Shown: positions 11,435-20,377 of the stretch, one piece after another
How positions within the stretch are numbered: the first letter of the stretch is position 1
How the letters are laid out: each line of letters starts with the position of its first letter
Assembly: GCF_004795895.1 (NCBI RefSeq)
Contig: NZ_CP039250.1
Span: 3,534,001-3,598,000, forward strand
Direction: 5' to 3'
Length of the DNA stretch: 64,000 nucleotides
Source: Sphingopyxis sp. PAMC25046
GTDB taxonomy: Bacteria > Pseudomonadota > Alphaproteobacteria > Sphingomonadales > Sphingomonadaceae
Notes under the pieces: model-generated
What the model saw: the letters and a program-made list of their open reading frames with translations, nothing else
Told to the model about the DNA's origin: nothing
The model's database searches: none
Made by a program: the position numbers and the translations under genes

Positions 11435-13948
11435 ATGAATAATATCCGCCTGTCCATTTCAGCGCGCGCGGCGCTCCTTGCGGCCGGGGCTTCTTTCGCG
11501 TTCCCCGCGATGGCAGCAGCGCCGATCGGACCCGCCGCGGCCTCGGCGGTGGCCGAGCAGCCCGCCGAGGCCGCCCCCCCGGCGTCGGCCAACAATGAAG
11601 CGGAGGATGACGAATATAGCGAGGACGAGATCATCGTCACGGCGCCGCGCCTTGCGGGCCAACTTGCCACCGACATCAGGGCCGAAGCCGAACTCGATGA
11701 GGCGGCGATCGCCAGCTATGGCGCCTCGTCCATCGAGGAGCTGCTCGACGCGCTCGAGCCGCAGACGCGTTCGGGCCGCGGGCGTGGCGGACGGCCGGTC
11801 ATCCTCGTCAACGGACGGCGCATTTCGGGGTTCGGCGCGGTGCGCAACATCCCGCCCGAAGCGATCGCGAAGGTCGAGATTTTCCCCGAAGAGGTCGCGC
11901 TCGAATATGGCTATGCCGCGACCGAGCGCGTCGTCAATTTCGTGCTTAAGCCCGATTTCCGCCAGATTTCGGTCGAGGCGGAAGCCGGCATTCCGACGCA
12001 GGGAGGACAGTTCAAGAACGAACTCGAACCCGCCTTCATCGCGATCGGCGACAACGGCCGGCTCAACCTCAACGCGAGCTGGGAACATCAGACGATGCTG
12101 CGCGAAAGCGAACGCGATCTCGTCTACGACGATCCCGTCCTCGCCGCGGGTGCGCCGGCACGCAGCCTGGCGCCCGCGAGCGACAAATATGTCATCGACG
12201 GCACGCTGGTGCGCAACATCGACAAGGTGACCGAAGCGTCCGTCAGCCTCCGCTTCGACCAGACCGACAGCCTGTCGTTGCTCGGCCCGCGGAACGGCAA
12301 CCCCGACGATCCCCGCCGCCGCGACGGCCGCTCGCAGAACTGGACCAGTTCTGCCAGCGTCAACGGCATGCTGGGCGACTGGCGCTGGTCGGTGACGGGC
12401 AATTATGCCGACGCCGACCAACGCACCTTCACCGAACAGGAAAGCGGCGCGCGCGACCGGTTCGACAGCAGCCAGCAAAGCTTCGGCACCAACGCCAATA
12501 TCTCGGGCAGCGTCACCGAAGGCTGGGCCGGCCCGATCCGCGCCTCGATCACCGGCGGCTATAGCGGCCTGCGCTTCCACAGCCGGACCGAACGCGGCGT
12601 CGACATCACGACCACCGAGCTCGCGCGCGATACGCCGAGCGTCTTCGGTTCGCTCACCGTGCCGCTGCTCGATCCCGAATATGACATCGGCAACATCGGC
12701 CGCCTCTCGCTGACGCTCAACGCCCAGGCCGAACGGCCGAGCGACTTTTCGGCGCTGACGAGCTGGGGCGCGACGCTGAACTGGGGCGTGACCGACAATC
12801 TGTCGCTGCTCGCCAGCTATGCCAGCGACGAAGCGGCGCCCAGCATGACCCAGCTCGGCGCGGCGCCGCTCGAAACCGAAGGCGTGACCTATTACGACTT
12901 CCGGACCGGCCAGACGGTACTGATCAACACGATCACCGGCGGCAACCCGTTCCTGCTCGCCGAACAGCGGCGCGACCTCAAGGTCGGACTGAACTGGGAG
13001 GTGCCGATGGTCGAAGGGTTGCGCTTCTCGATCAATTACAACCGCAACCGGAGCAACGACACGGCGAATGGCTTCCCGCTGCTGACCCCCGAGATCGAGG
13101 CAGCCTTTCCCGACCGGGTAATCCGCGACGACGACGGGACCCTGCTCGCGATCGACCAGCGTCCGGTCAATTACGAGCGCGCGACCAACTCGCAGATTCG
13201 CTGGGGCTTCAATTTCGGCAAGAGCTTCGGCCAGAGCGAAGCGGGCGGGCGCGGCGGCCGCGGACGCTTTGACGGCCGTGCAGGTGCCGGCGGTCCGGCC
13301 CCGGGCGATGCCACCTCGCCGCCCCCGCGCGAGGGTGGCGAGGCGACATCGCCTCCCGCCGAAGGACGGAGCGCCCCGGCGGAAGCCGGCGAGCGTCGCC
13401 GCGGGGGTGCCGGCGGCTTTCGTGGCCGCGGCGGCGGGCGCGGCGGCATGTTCGGCGGACGGCAGCAGCAGGGCGGGCGCTGGCAGGTGTCGCTCTACCA
13501 CACGATCAAGCTGACCGACAAAATATTGATCGGCCCGGGCGTGCCCGAACTCGACCTGTTGAACGGATCAGCGACGGGGAGCGGCGGCGGCGCCAATCGC
13601 CATCTTGTCGAACTCGACGGCGGCCTTTTCTACAAGGGCTTCGGCACCCGGGTCAGCGCGAAATATGACAGCGGCAGCAGCATTGTAGGCGGCGCCAACG
13701 GCGACCTCAAATTCCACGATCTCGCGACCTTCAACCTGCGCTTCTTCGCCGATTTCAACCAGATGCCGAAGCTGACCGACGACCTCCCCTTCCTGAAAGG
13801 ATCGCGCCTGCGCCTGTCGGTGAACAATCTGTTCGACGCGCAGCGCAAGGTGACCGACGCGAGCGGTGTCGTGCCGCTGAATTATCAGCCAGGCTATACC
13901 GATCCGCTCGGCCGCTATGTCGAACTGGAGTGGCGCAAGGCGTTCTAA
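11435..13948 (+). CDS. TonB-dependent receptor with a Gly/Arg-rich insert
   Basis: An outer-membrane receptor of about 837 residues. The ATG at 11435 leads into a signal peptide, then an acidic linker and a TonB-box-like EIIVTAPRL, and a short plug with GGRPVILVNGRRISG. The barrel ends in VELEWRKAF, with the aromatic final residue typical of outer-membrane barrels. Residues about 602-682 are a low-complexity stretch rich in Gly, Arg, Pro and Ala, including RGG-type runs and a repeated ATSPP motif, which is unusual inside a barrel. The substrate is unknown. The receptor stands alone, divergent from guaA. Confidence 0.88.
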   Translation: MNNIRLSISARAALLAAGASFAFPAMAAAPIGPAAASAVAEQPAEAAPPASANNEAEDDEYSEDEIIVTAPRLAGQLATDIRAEAELDEAAIASYGASSIEELLDALEPQTRSGRGRGGRPVILVNGRRISGFGAVRNIPPEAIAKVEIFPEEVALEYGYAATERVVNFVLKPDFRQISVEAEAGIPTQGGQFKNELEPAFIAIGDNGRLNLNASWEHQTMLRESERDLVYDDPVLAAGAPARSLAPASDKYVIDGTLVRNIDKVTEASVSLRFDQTDSLSLLGPRNGNPDDPRRRDGRSQNWTSSASVNGMLGDWRWSVTGNYADADQRTFTEQESGARDRFDSSQQSFGTNANISGSVTEGWAGPIRASITGGYSGLRFHSRTERGVDITTTELARDTPSVFGSLTVPLLDPEYDIGNIGRLSLTLNAQAERPSDFSALTSWGATLNWGVTDNLSLLASYASDEAAPSMTQLGAAPLETEGVTYYDFRTGQTVLINTITGGNPFLLAEQRRDLKVGLNWEVPMVEGLRFSINYNRNRSNDTANGFPLLTPEIEAAFPDRVIRDDDGTLLAIDQRPVNYERATNSQIRWGFNFGKSFGQSEAGGRGGRGRFDGRAGAGGPAPGDATSPPPREGGEATSPPAEGRSAPAEAGERRRGGAGGFRGRGGGRGGMFGGRQQQGGRWQVSLYHTIKLTDKILIGPGVPELDLLNGSATGSGGGANRHLVELDGGLFYKGFGTRVSAKYDSGSSIVGGANGDLKFHDLATFNLRFFADFNQMPKLTDDLPFLKGSRLRLSVNNLFDAQRKVTDASGVVPLNYQPGYTDPLGRYVELEWRKAF

Positions 13949-14136
13949 CCCCTGGAGTCACAAGCGGGATAGCGGCTTCGGGGTGTCCGCAAGCCGCACG
14001 ACCGCACTCACGGCGTCCCACGGAGTTATCGTCGAGAGCCGCTTCGCGCGGACCTGTTCTCGACGGGCCCGCTGAAGCATGAGGAACCAATCCGGCACCG
14101 GGCTGTTTCAGCCCAACGAACCGCTTTCGATCGACG

Positions 14137-17100
14137 GTGCAATTGGGGAATTTCTTGCTTCGGGTCGTCCACTGCCTTTGCTGGCTGGCCTGCATCACGA
14201 TGATGGCACAGGCCGGACCGCTCCGGGCGCGAACCACGCCGACGGCATCGGCGGGCGACGGCGCGCTCCAGTCGCTGATCGAGGCCCGCAAATATCCCGA
14301 AGCCGAGACGATCCTGCGCGGTCGCCTGACGGCGCATGAAGCGGCAGGGACGATGGACACAGCGGCGGCGGCGGGCGATCGTGAAACGCTGGCCTTCCTG
14401 CTGACGATGACCAAGCGCGCCGAAGAGGCCGAACCGCTGATCCGTGCCGCGGCGCGGACGCGCGAGCGGCTCGGCGACGACCGGCTTACCGGCCGAAGCC
14501 TCAACCGCCTGGCGTCCGTCCTCTTCGAGCGCCGGCGCCATGTCGAAGCCGAAACGGCGGCGCGGCGCGCGATCGACCTGCTCGCCGCGCCGGGCCCGGC
14601 CGACGACCGGCTGGTGGCAGCCTGGGGCAATCTGGGACGCATCCTCGAAGCTCGCGATCGGTTGCCGGACGCAATCGACGCCTATGACCGGGGAATCGCG
14701 GCCGGCCGCCGGATGCCCGGTGAAGGCGATGAGGTGATCGCCGCACTGCAATCGCTGCGCGCCGATGCCGAAGCGACGCTGTCGGCCTATCGCGAGCGCA
14801 CGACGGTCCAGCGCCGCAAGGTCGCGGCGGCTGCGGAAACGACGGCGCCGGACAGCATCGAAACCGCCCGCGAACTCTATCTCCTCTCGCTCCTTCTGGC
14901 ACGGCAAGGCGAGATCGATAAAGCGACGACCACCGCCGAAGAGGCCTACGCGATTCAGGCACGAACGCTCGGGCGCGACCATGCCGATACGCGAGCGTCG
15001 CTCTACCAGCTTGCCACGATGCTCCGCCGCGAAGCCGAGGCGGGCGCGGCGACCGCCGCCGCCCCGGACGAACCTGTCGCGGCGCTGCCGGCCGAGACCG
15101 ATGCGGATATCCGCAGGCTCATCGACCGCGGCATGTTCGTCCGGGCCGAGACCGTGGTCCGGGCGCGCATCGACGGTCGCGCGGCAGGCGCCCGCTCGGC
15201 CGCCGCGGCGACCGACAAGGAACTGCTCGCCAACATCCTCTACCTTACCGGGCGCGCCGACACCGCCGAAAAGCTGATGCGCGATGCCGTCGCGATCCGC
15301 GAACGGCTCGGCGAGCCCAAGGCGCATTCGGCCGCGCTGCGGCGTCTGGCGCTCGTCCTTTCGGCGCGAGGCGAATACGACAGGGCCGAGGCCCTTGCGC
15401 GCCGCGCGATCGAACTTGTCGAGCCGCTGGACGGCGAAACGCGCTCGCTGTCGGCGGCGTGGGGCACGCTCGGCGAGATTCTCGCCGGACAGCGCCGTCG
15501 TCCCGAAGCCTCGGCGGCGATGCAGAAGGCGATCGACCATGCGAAAGCGGCGCTCGGCGACGAGGATCCGTTCGTCCTTGAGGAATATAACGGCTTTGCG
15601 CTGAACCTTGAGGAGATGGGCGACGTCGCGGGCGCCGAGACGATCTACCGCCGCAACCTCGACCTCCTCGTGCGTATCAGGGGGCGTGGCAGTCTCGACA
15701 CAGCCCGCACGCTCGCGCTCCTGTCGAGCAACCTCGACCGGCAGGACAAGGCGCTCGAGGCAGAAGTGCGGTTGCGCCAGGCGATCACGATCCGCGAACG
15801 CCACCTCGGCACTACCAATCCCGACACGCTCCGCTCGCTCGGCAATCTCGTCGGCCTGCTCACCAAGGAAGGCAAATATGACGAGGCGCGTGCGCTGCAG
15901 ACGCGCGTCATCGCGCGGCGGTCGACCTTGCCCGAACGCAATTACGAGGAGGGCATCGCCGACCTCGGGCGGATGGGCGCGATCCTCGCGAAAGAAGGCA
16001 AGCATGATGACGCGATCGCCTATCAGCGCCGCGCACTGGCGCTCGCGCTCGACACGCTCGACCCCGGCCATCCCTATATCGCGATCGCATCGACGGCGCT
16101 GGCGCGGTCGATCGCGCGGCAAGACCCCGCATCGGACGAATATGTCGACCTGATGCGCAAAGCCGTCGCGCGTGCGCGCGGCGAGCGGACGCGCGTGCTG
16201 TCGGCGGCCGACGTGTCGGGTGCGAATGCAGGCGAACGCGCGACGGCAGCGGCGCTGAGCGACAACGACTGGTCCGACCGCTCGGGCGCGGGCGTTTTCG
16301 CACTGGCGCTCACTCTTTATGCCAATCACGCGACCGCAGTCCGCGGCGAGGAGGCGAAGCTTCGCGCCGAAGCCTTTCGCATCGCGCAGGATTCGACATC
16401 GAGCGCCGCGACCCGTGCGCTCGCCGGAATCGTCGCGCGCGAAGCACTCGGCGACACGCCGCTCGGCCGGCTGGTGCGGCGCCAGCAGGATCTGGCGCAG
16501 GACATTCGCGATCTCAACCAGAGTCTCGGCAAGGCGATGATCGGCGCCACCGATACCGCCGCGACCACAAGAGACCGGATCGGCGTGCTCGGGCGCGAGC
16601 TCGGTGCGATCGAAGAAAGATTGCGCCGTACCTATCCCGATTATGCGCGGCTCGCGGTTCCGCAGTCGTTGAGCGAGGAGGAAGTGCGCCGCCGTCTGCG
16701 CCCCGGCGAAGCGCTGCTCCTCGTCACCGAGGGCGAGCTTTACGATTTCACCTTCGTCGTCACCGCCGAGGCGGCCGGCTGGAACGCCGTGCCGCGGCTG
16801 CAATCCTATTTGCGCGGCACGATCGAGGCGTTCCGCTGCGAAGTCGATCCGAAGACCTGCTCGGGCATCTGGACGGCTTCGCCGCTATTCGATCGCCGCT
16901 ATGCCTGGGACCTGTATCGCTTCCTCGTCCAGCCGCACGAAGCGCTGCTGAAGGATGTGAAGACGCTTTATGTGACCACATCGGGGCCGCTCGCCGACCT
17001 GCCCTTCGCGGCTTTCATCACCGCCGAACCCCAAGGCGAAGATACCGACGCGGCGCTCGCGGCGACCCCGTGGCTCGCTGACCGGTTCGCGATCGTCAAC

Positions 17101-17916
17101 CTGCCGTCGGTCGAATCGCTGCGGATCGGCCGGCAGCGGCCGGAGAAGCGCGGCGCGCCGCCGCTCATCGGCTATGGCGCCCCGCTGCTCGCCGAAGCCG
17201 GGGGCAAGCGTGCGGCGACCGCCGGACTGTCGCCGCAGGCGGACCCTGCCGGTCCCGCGCTCGCGGATCCCGCACGGTTGCGCGCGCTTCCGTCCTTGCC
17301 GGGAACCGAGGTCGAACTGAACGCGATGGCGCAGGCGCTGGGCGCCGACACGGCGGCGATCCATCTCGGCGCAGAGGCGACCGAGAGGGCCGTCCGCACC
17401 AACGACCGACTGCGTCATGCGCGTATCGTCGCCTTTGCCACGCACGGTGTCCTTCCCGGCGAAATCGAAGGCTTTGCCGAACCGGGGCTGATCTTTACCC
17501 CGCCGGGGCGTGCGACTTACGCCGACGACGGTATCTTGACCGCGGCGGAAGCCGCGGGGCTGGACCTGTCGGCCGAGTGGGTCATCCTGTCAGCATGCAA
17601 CACGGGCACGACCGAGGGCCCCGGCGGCGGCGACGCATTGTCCGGGCTGGCGCGTTCTTTCCTCTATGCCGGCGCCGACGCGCTGCTCGCGAGCCGCTGG
17701 CGCGTCGGCGACAAGGTCACCGCCGCGCTTACCGTCGAAACGCTTGTAAACGCGCGTCAAGACCCGGCCGGTGGCAAAGCGGCGGCGCTTCAGTCCGCGA
17801 TGCGGGCGATCCGCACCGGCAAACGCGACGACGGATCGGCGGTCGAAGGCTGGACCAGCGACTGGGCGCACCCCGCCGCCTGGGCGCCCTTCACACTGAT
17901 CGCAACCGAGGATTGA
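14137..17916 (+). CDS. Large TPR protein with C-terminal CHAT caspase-like protease domain
   Basis: A 1259-residue protein. The first 25 or so residues form a signal-like hydrophobic segment (VVHCLCWLACITMMAQA). Two long helical regions of TPR/Kinesin-light-chain-type repeats follow (motifs such as AETILRGRL, AEKLMRDAVAIRERLG, AEALARRAIEL). The C-terminal domain is CHAT: the catalytic His is at about 1103 in FATHG and the Cys at about 1154 in LSACNTG, so the dyad is intact. CHAT proteins are caspase-related proteases, and the substrate here is unknown. The start is uncertain: GTG at 14137 is used, but TTG at 14155 has GGGGAA close upstream. An AsmA-family gene follows. Confidence 0.85.
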   Translation: MQLGNFLLRVVHCLCWLACITMMAQAGPLRARTTPTASAGDGALQSLIEARKYPEAETILRGRLTAHEAAGTMDTAAAAGDRETLAFLLTMTKRAEEAEPLIRAAARTRERLGDDRLTGRSLNRLASVLFERRRHVEAETAARRAIDLLAAPGPADDRLVAAWGNLGRILEARDRLPDAIDAYDRGIAAGRRMPGEGDEVIAALQSLRADAEATLSAYRERTTVQRRKVAAAAETTAPDSIETARELYLLSLLLARQGEIDKATTTAEEAYAIQARTLGRDHADTRASLYQLATMLRREAEAGAATAAAPDEPVAALPAETDADIRRLIDRGMFVRAETVVRARIDGRAAGARSAAAATDKELLANILYLTGRADTAEKLMRDAVAIRERLGEPKAHSAALRRLALVLSARGEYDRAEALARRAIELVEPLDGETRSLSAAWGTLGEILAGQRRRPEASAAMQKAIDHAKAALGDEDPFVLEEYNGFALNLEEMGDVAGAETIYRRNLDLLVRIRGRGSLDTARTLALLSSNLDRQDKALEAEVRLRQAITIRERHLGTTNPDTLRSLGNLVGLLTKEGKYDEARALQTRVIARRSTLPERNYEEGIADLGRMGAILAKEGKHDDAIAYQRRALALALDTLDPGHPYIAIASTALARSIARQDPASDEYVDLMRKAVARARGERTRVLSAADVSGANAGERATAAALSDNDWSDRSGAGVFALALTLYANHATAVRGEEAKLRAEAFRIAQDSTSSAATRALAGIVAREALGDTPLGRLVRRQQDLAQDIRDLNQSLGKAMIGATDTAATTRDRIGVLGRELGAIEERLRRTYPDYARLAVPQSLSEEEVRRRLRPGEALLLVTEGELYDFTFVVTAEAAGWNAVPRLQSYLRGTIEAFRCEVDPKTCSGIWTASPLFDRRYAWDLYRFLVQPHEALLKDVKTLYVTTSGPLADLPFAAFITAEPQGEDTDAALAATPWLADRFAIVNLPSVESLRIGRQRPEKRGAPPLIGYGAPLLAEAGGKRAATAGLSPQADPAGPALADPARLRALPSLPGTEVELNAMAQALGADTAAIHLGAEATERAVRTNDRLRHARIVAFATHGVLPGEIEGFAEPGLIFTPPGRATYADDGILTAAEAAGLDLSAEWVILSACNTGTTEGPGGGDALSGLARSFLYAGADALLASRWRVGDKVTAALTVETLVNARQDPAGGKAAALQSAMRAIRTGKRDDGSAVEGWTSDWAHPAAWAPFTLIATED

Positions 17917-18052
17917 CGGCCTCGCACGCTTTTTGCCGATTTCACCCGCTACCTTTGCCGGAAGCAAGCCAGGTCGAGCCCCGTCTGCCGCAAAAACCCG
18001 ATCCTCCGCTCGGCCCGGCCAGCGCTCGGACCAGCGCGCAACCGGCGGAACG

Positions 18053-20266
18053 ATGCGCCGAGCGGCGGATTGGTACCTCATGGAAATGCGCACGGGTCAA
18101 ATGGCCTCCGCGGCCACGTCGCGCTCGCCGCGATGGTTCGACCATCCCCGGCACTGGGCACGGAATAGCTGGACTCCGGCTTGGCTTGAGAAGCGCCCGC
18201 GCCCGGTCCGCATCATGGTCCGCACGGCCGCGATCCTTCTGCTGACGCTATTTGCGATCTGGCTGATTCTCTTCGTCACCAAAGGCCGGTTTCTCAAGGG
18301 TACGTTCGAGCGCTTCGCAACGTCGCAGCTTGAAAGGCAGGTCGATGTGGGCGGCGATTTCCAGCTTTATTTCGCGCCGTTCGACATCAAATTCTATGCC
18401 GAAGACATCCGCATCGCGAACCCCGCCTGGGCGCGTGAGAAGCAGTTTTTCGTTGCCCGAAAGATCGATACGCGGATCGCCACCGTCCCGCTGATCTTCG
18501 GAAGACGCATCGTCCGCTTCGCCAATTTCGACGGCGCCAGAGTCGCTCTCGAATGGGAGGCCGGAAACAGGCATAACAGCTGGACCTTCGGCGACCCCGA
18601 TCGTCCGCCCCAGCCGCTCGACCTCCCCGTGATCCGCCGCGCCGCGATCGCGAACAGCGGCCTGTCCTATCGCGACCCGGGGCTGCGGCTGTTCGCCGAC
18701 ATCGGCTTCGAGACGGTGACATCGAAGAATACGCGGATCGAAGACGCGATCCGTTTCGCGGGCCGGGGGACGATGCGCTCCCAGCCCTTTAGCCTTTCGG
18801 GCAGCCTTGCCTCGCCGAACGAGACGATCGCGGGAGGGAAGAATGCGCTCACACTACACGCCGAAGGTCTTGGTAACACGCTCGATATATCCGGCACGCT
18901 ACGCGGTCCGACCGACATCGAGGGTGCCGAGCTCGATCTTAGTGCGCGCGGCGGCAATCTTTCGCGTATCTTCGATTTTCTGGGCGTCGCCATTCCCGAC
19001 ACCCGTGCCTATCGCCTGCGCTCCGCCCTCACCTATGAGGGGGAAGTCTGGAAGCTCACGGGGCTGAAAGGCATGTTCGGCGACAGCGACCTTGCCGGCA
19101 ACCTTGCGGTCAGCCAGCCCAAGGGCCGCGTCTATCTCAAGGCCGATCTCGTCACCCGCTCGCTCAATATCATCGATGCGGGACCATTTGTCGGCTACGA
19201 TCCCGAACGCCTCGACAGGATGGGAACCTCCGGCACGGTCCGGACCGAAAAGGGCCGTCCGCGCATCCTTCCCGATGCACCGCTCCGCGTCGAGGCGATC
19301 AAGCGCTTCGATGCCGACGTGCGCTACCGCGTCACGAGAGTCCGCGCCGAAAGCTTTCCGATCAGCGATGTCGATCTGACGCTCGCGCTGAAGAACGGGT
19401 TGATGGAGCTCAAGCCTTTCAATTTCGCCATCGCCGGCGGCTCGGTCAAAAGCGACATTTCGATCGACAGCCGTCCCGCGATCGTGCGCACCGAATATGA
19501 CATCCGCCTGTCTCCCACCAAACTCGGTGCCCTCCTCGCCCACTTCGGTACCGAAGAATCAGGGACGACCGGAACGGTCAGCGGGCGGGTCCGGATGGCG
19601 GGCTTTGGCGACAGCGTGCGCGAATCCCTTGCCACGTCGAATGGCCGCATCGCGTTCGTCATGCCGCGGGGCACCTTCTGGACACGCAACATCCAGCTCG
19701 CCGAACTCGATATCGGCACGTTCGTTCAGAAGATGTTCCAGGAAAAGCTGAAGAAGCCGGTCGATATCAATTGCGGTGTCATCGCTTTTACCGTTCGCGG
19801 CGGCGTCGCTGCCGCCGATCCGATCCTCATCGACACGAAAAAGAACGTGATGCTTGGCCGCGGCGGCTTTTCCTTCCGCAGCGAGGCGATCGATATGGCG
19901 GTCCGCGCCGACGGCAAGACCTTCAGCCTATTTTCGGGCCAGTCGCCGGTCGGCGTCGGCGGCTATTTCGCGGCGCCCAAAATCGATCCGATCAGCGACG
20001 AGCTGGTGGGGCGCGCGGGCGCCGGGCTCGGGCTCGGTATTCTGGCGAGCCCCGTCGCCGCGATCGCGCCCTTCATCGACCCGGGCGATGCCAAGGCTGC
20101 CCAATGCGGCCCAGTCCTCGCCGGCGCGACCGCCAAGGCGCAGCGGACAGCCAAGGGCAGGCCGCGCGACGACGTGGGCAAAGGAACGACCGCCAAGTCG
20201 GAGGACGGCAAGCAGAATTCCGAGGGCAGGAAGGAACAGCGCAAGAAATTCCTCGGAATTTTCTGA
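18053..20266 (+). CDS. AsmA-family protein
   Basis: A protein of about 737 residues with one N-terminal membrane helix (MVRTAAILLLTLFAIWLILF) and a long periplasmic part built of beta-rich repeats. The GDFQLYFAPFDIKFYAEDI start and the FLGVAIPDTRAYRLRSALT stretch are typical of the AsmA/TamB-like group, which act in outer-membrane assembly and bridge-like lipid transport. The C-terminal AsmA domain (LDIGTFVQKMFQEKLKKP) is present, followed by a Lys-rich tail. ATG at 18053 is chosen for the GGCGGA just upstream; a start at 18080 is also possible. It follows the CHAT gene on the same strand. Confidence 0.82.
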   Translation: MRRAADWYLMEMRTGQMASAATSRSPRWFDHPRHWARNSWTPAWLEKRPRPVRIMVRTAAILLLTLFAIWLILFVTKGRFLKGTFERFATSQLERQVDVGGDFQLYFAPFDIKFYAEDIRIANPAWAREKQFFVARKIDTRIATVPLIFGRRIVRFANFDGARVALEWEAGNRHNSWTFGDPDRPPQPLDLPVIRRAAIANSGLSYRDPGLRLFADIGFETVTSKNTRIEDAIRFAGRGTMRSQPFSLSGSLASPNETIAGGKNALTLHAEGLGNTLDISGTLRGPTDIEGAELDLSARGGNLSRIFDFLGVAIPDTRAYRLRSALTYEGEVWKLTGLKGMFGDSDLAGNLAVSQPKGRVYLKADLVTRSLNIIDAGPFVGYDPERLDRMGTSGTVRTEKGRPRILPDAPLRVEAIKRFDADVRYRVTRVRAESFPISDVDLTLALKNGLMELKPFNFAIAGGSVKSDISIDSRPAIVRTEYDIRLSPTKLGALLAHFGTEESGTTGTVSGRVRMAGFGDSVRESLATSNGRIAFVMPRGTFWTRNIQLAELDIGTFVQKMFQEKLKKPVDINCGVIAFTVRGGVAAADPILIDTKKNVMLGRGGFSFRSEAIDMAVRADGKTFSLFSGQSPVGVGGYFAAPKIDPISDELVGRAGAGLGLGILASPVAAIAPFIDPGDAKAAQCGPVLAGATAKAQRTAKGRPRDDVGKGTTAKSEDGKQNSEGRKEQRKKFLGIF

Positions 20267-20377
20267 TCGCGGGGAGCGGCGCACGTAAGCCCGGGCAAAG
20301 CCTGGCCAAATAGAACCCCGAGCTCCGGCGCCGATATTTCCAGGTTGCCTTCAGCACCGTTTCGTCAAACATGCGTC

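Noticed and set aside
11459..13501. A 680-residue minus-strand open frame
   Set aside because: It is the complement of the TonB receptor, without any domain signature.
14026..16803. A 925-residue open frame on the minus strand
   Set aside because: It lies opposite the CHAT gene, has no family motifs and is rich in Arg, Ala and Gly, as expected for the complement of a GC-rich gene.
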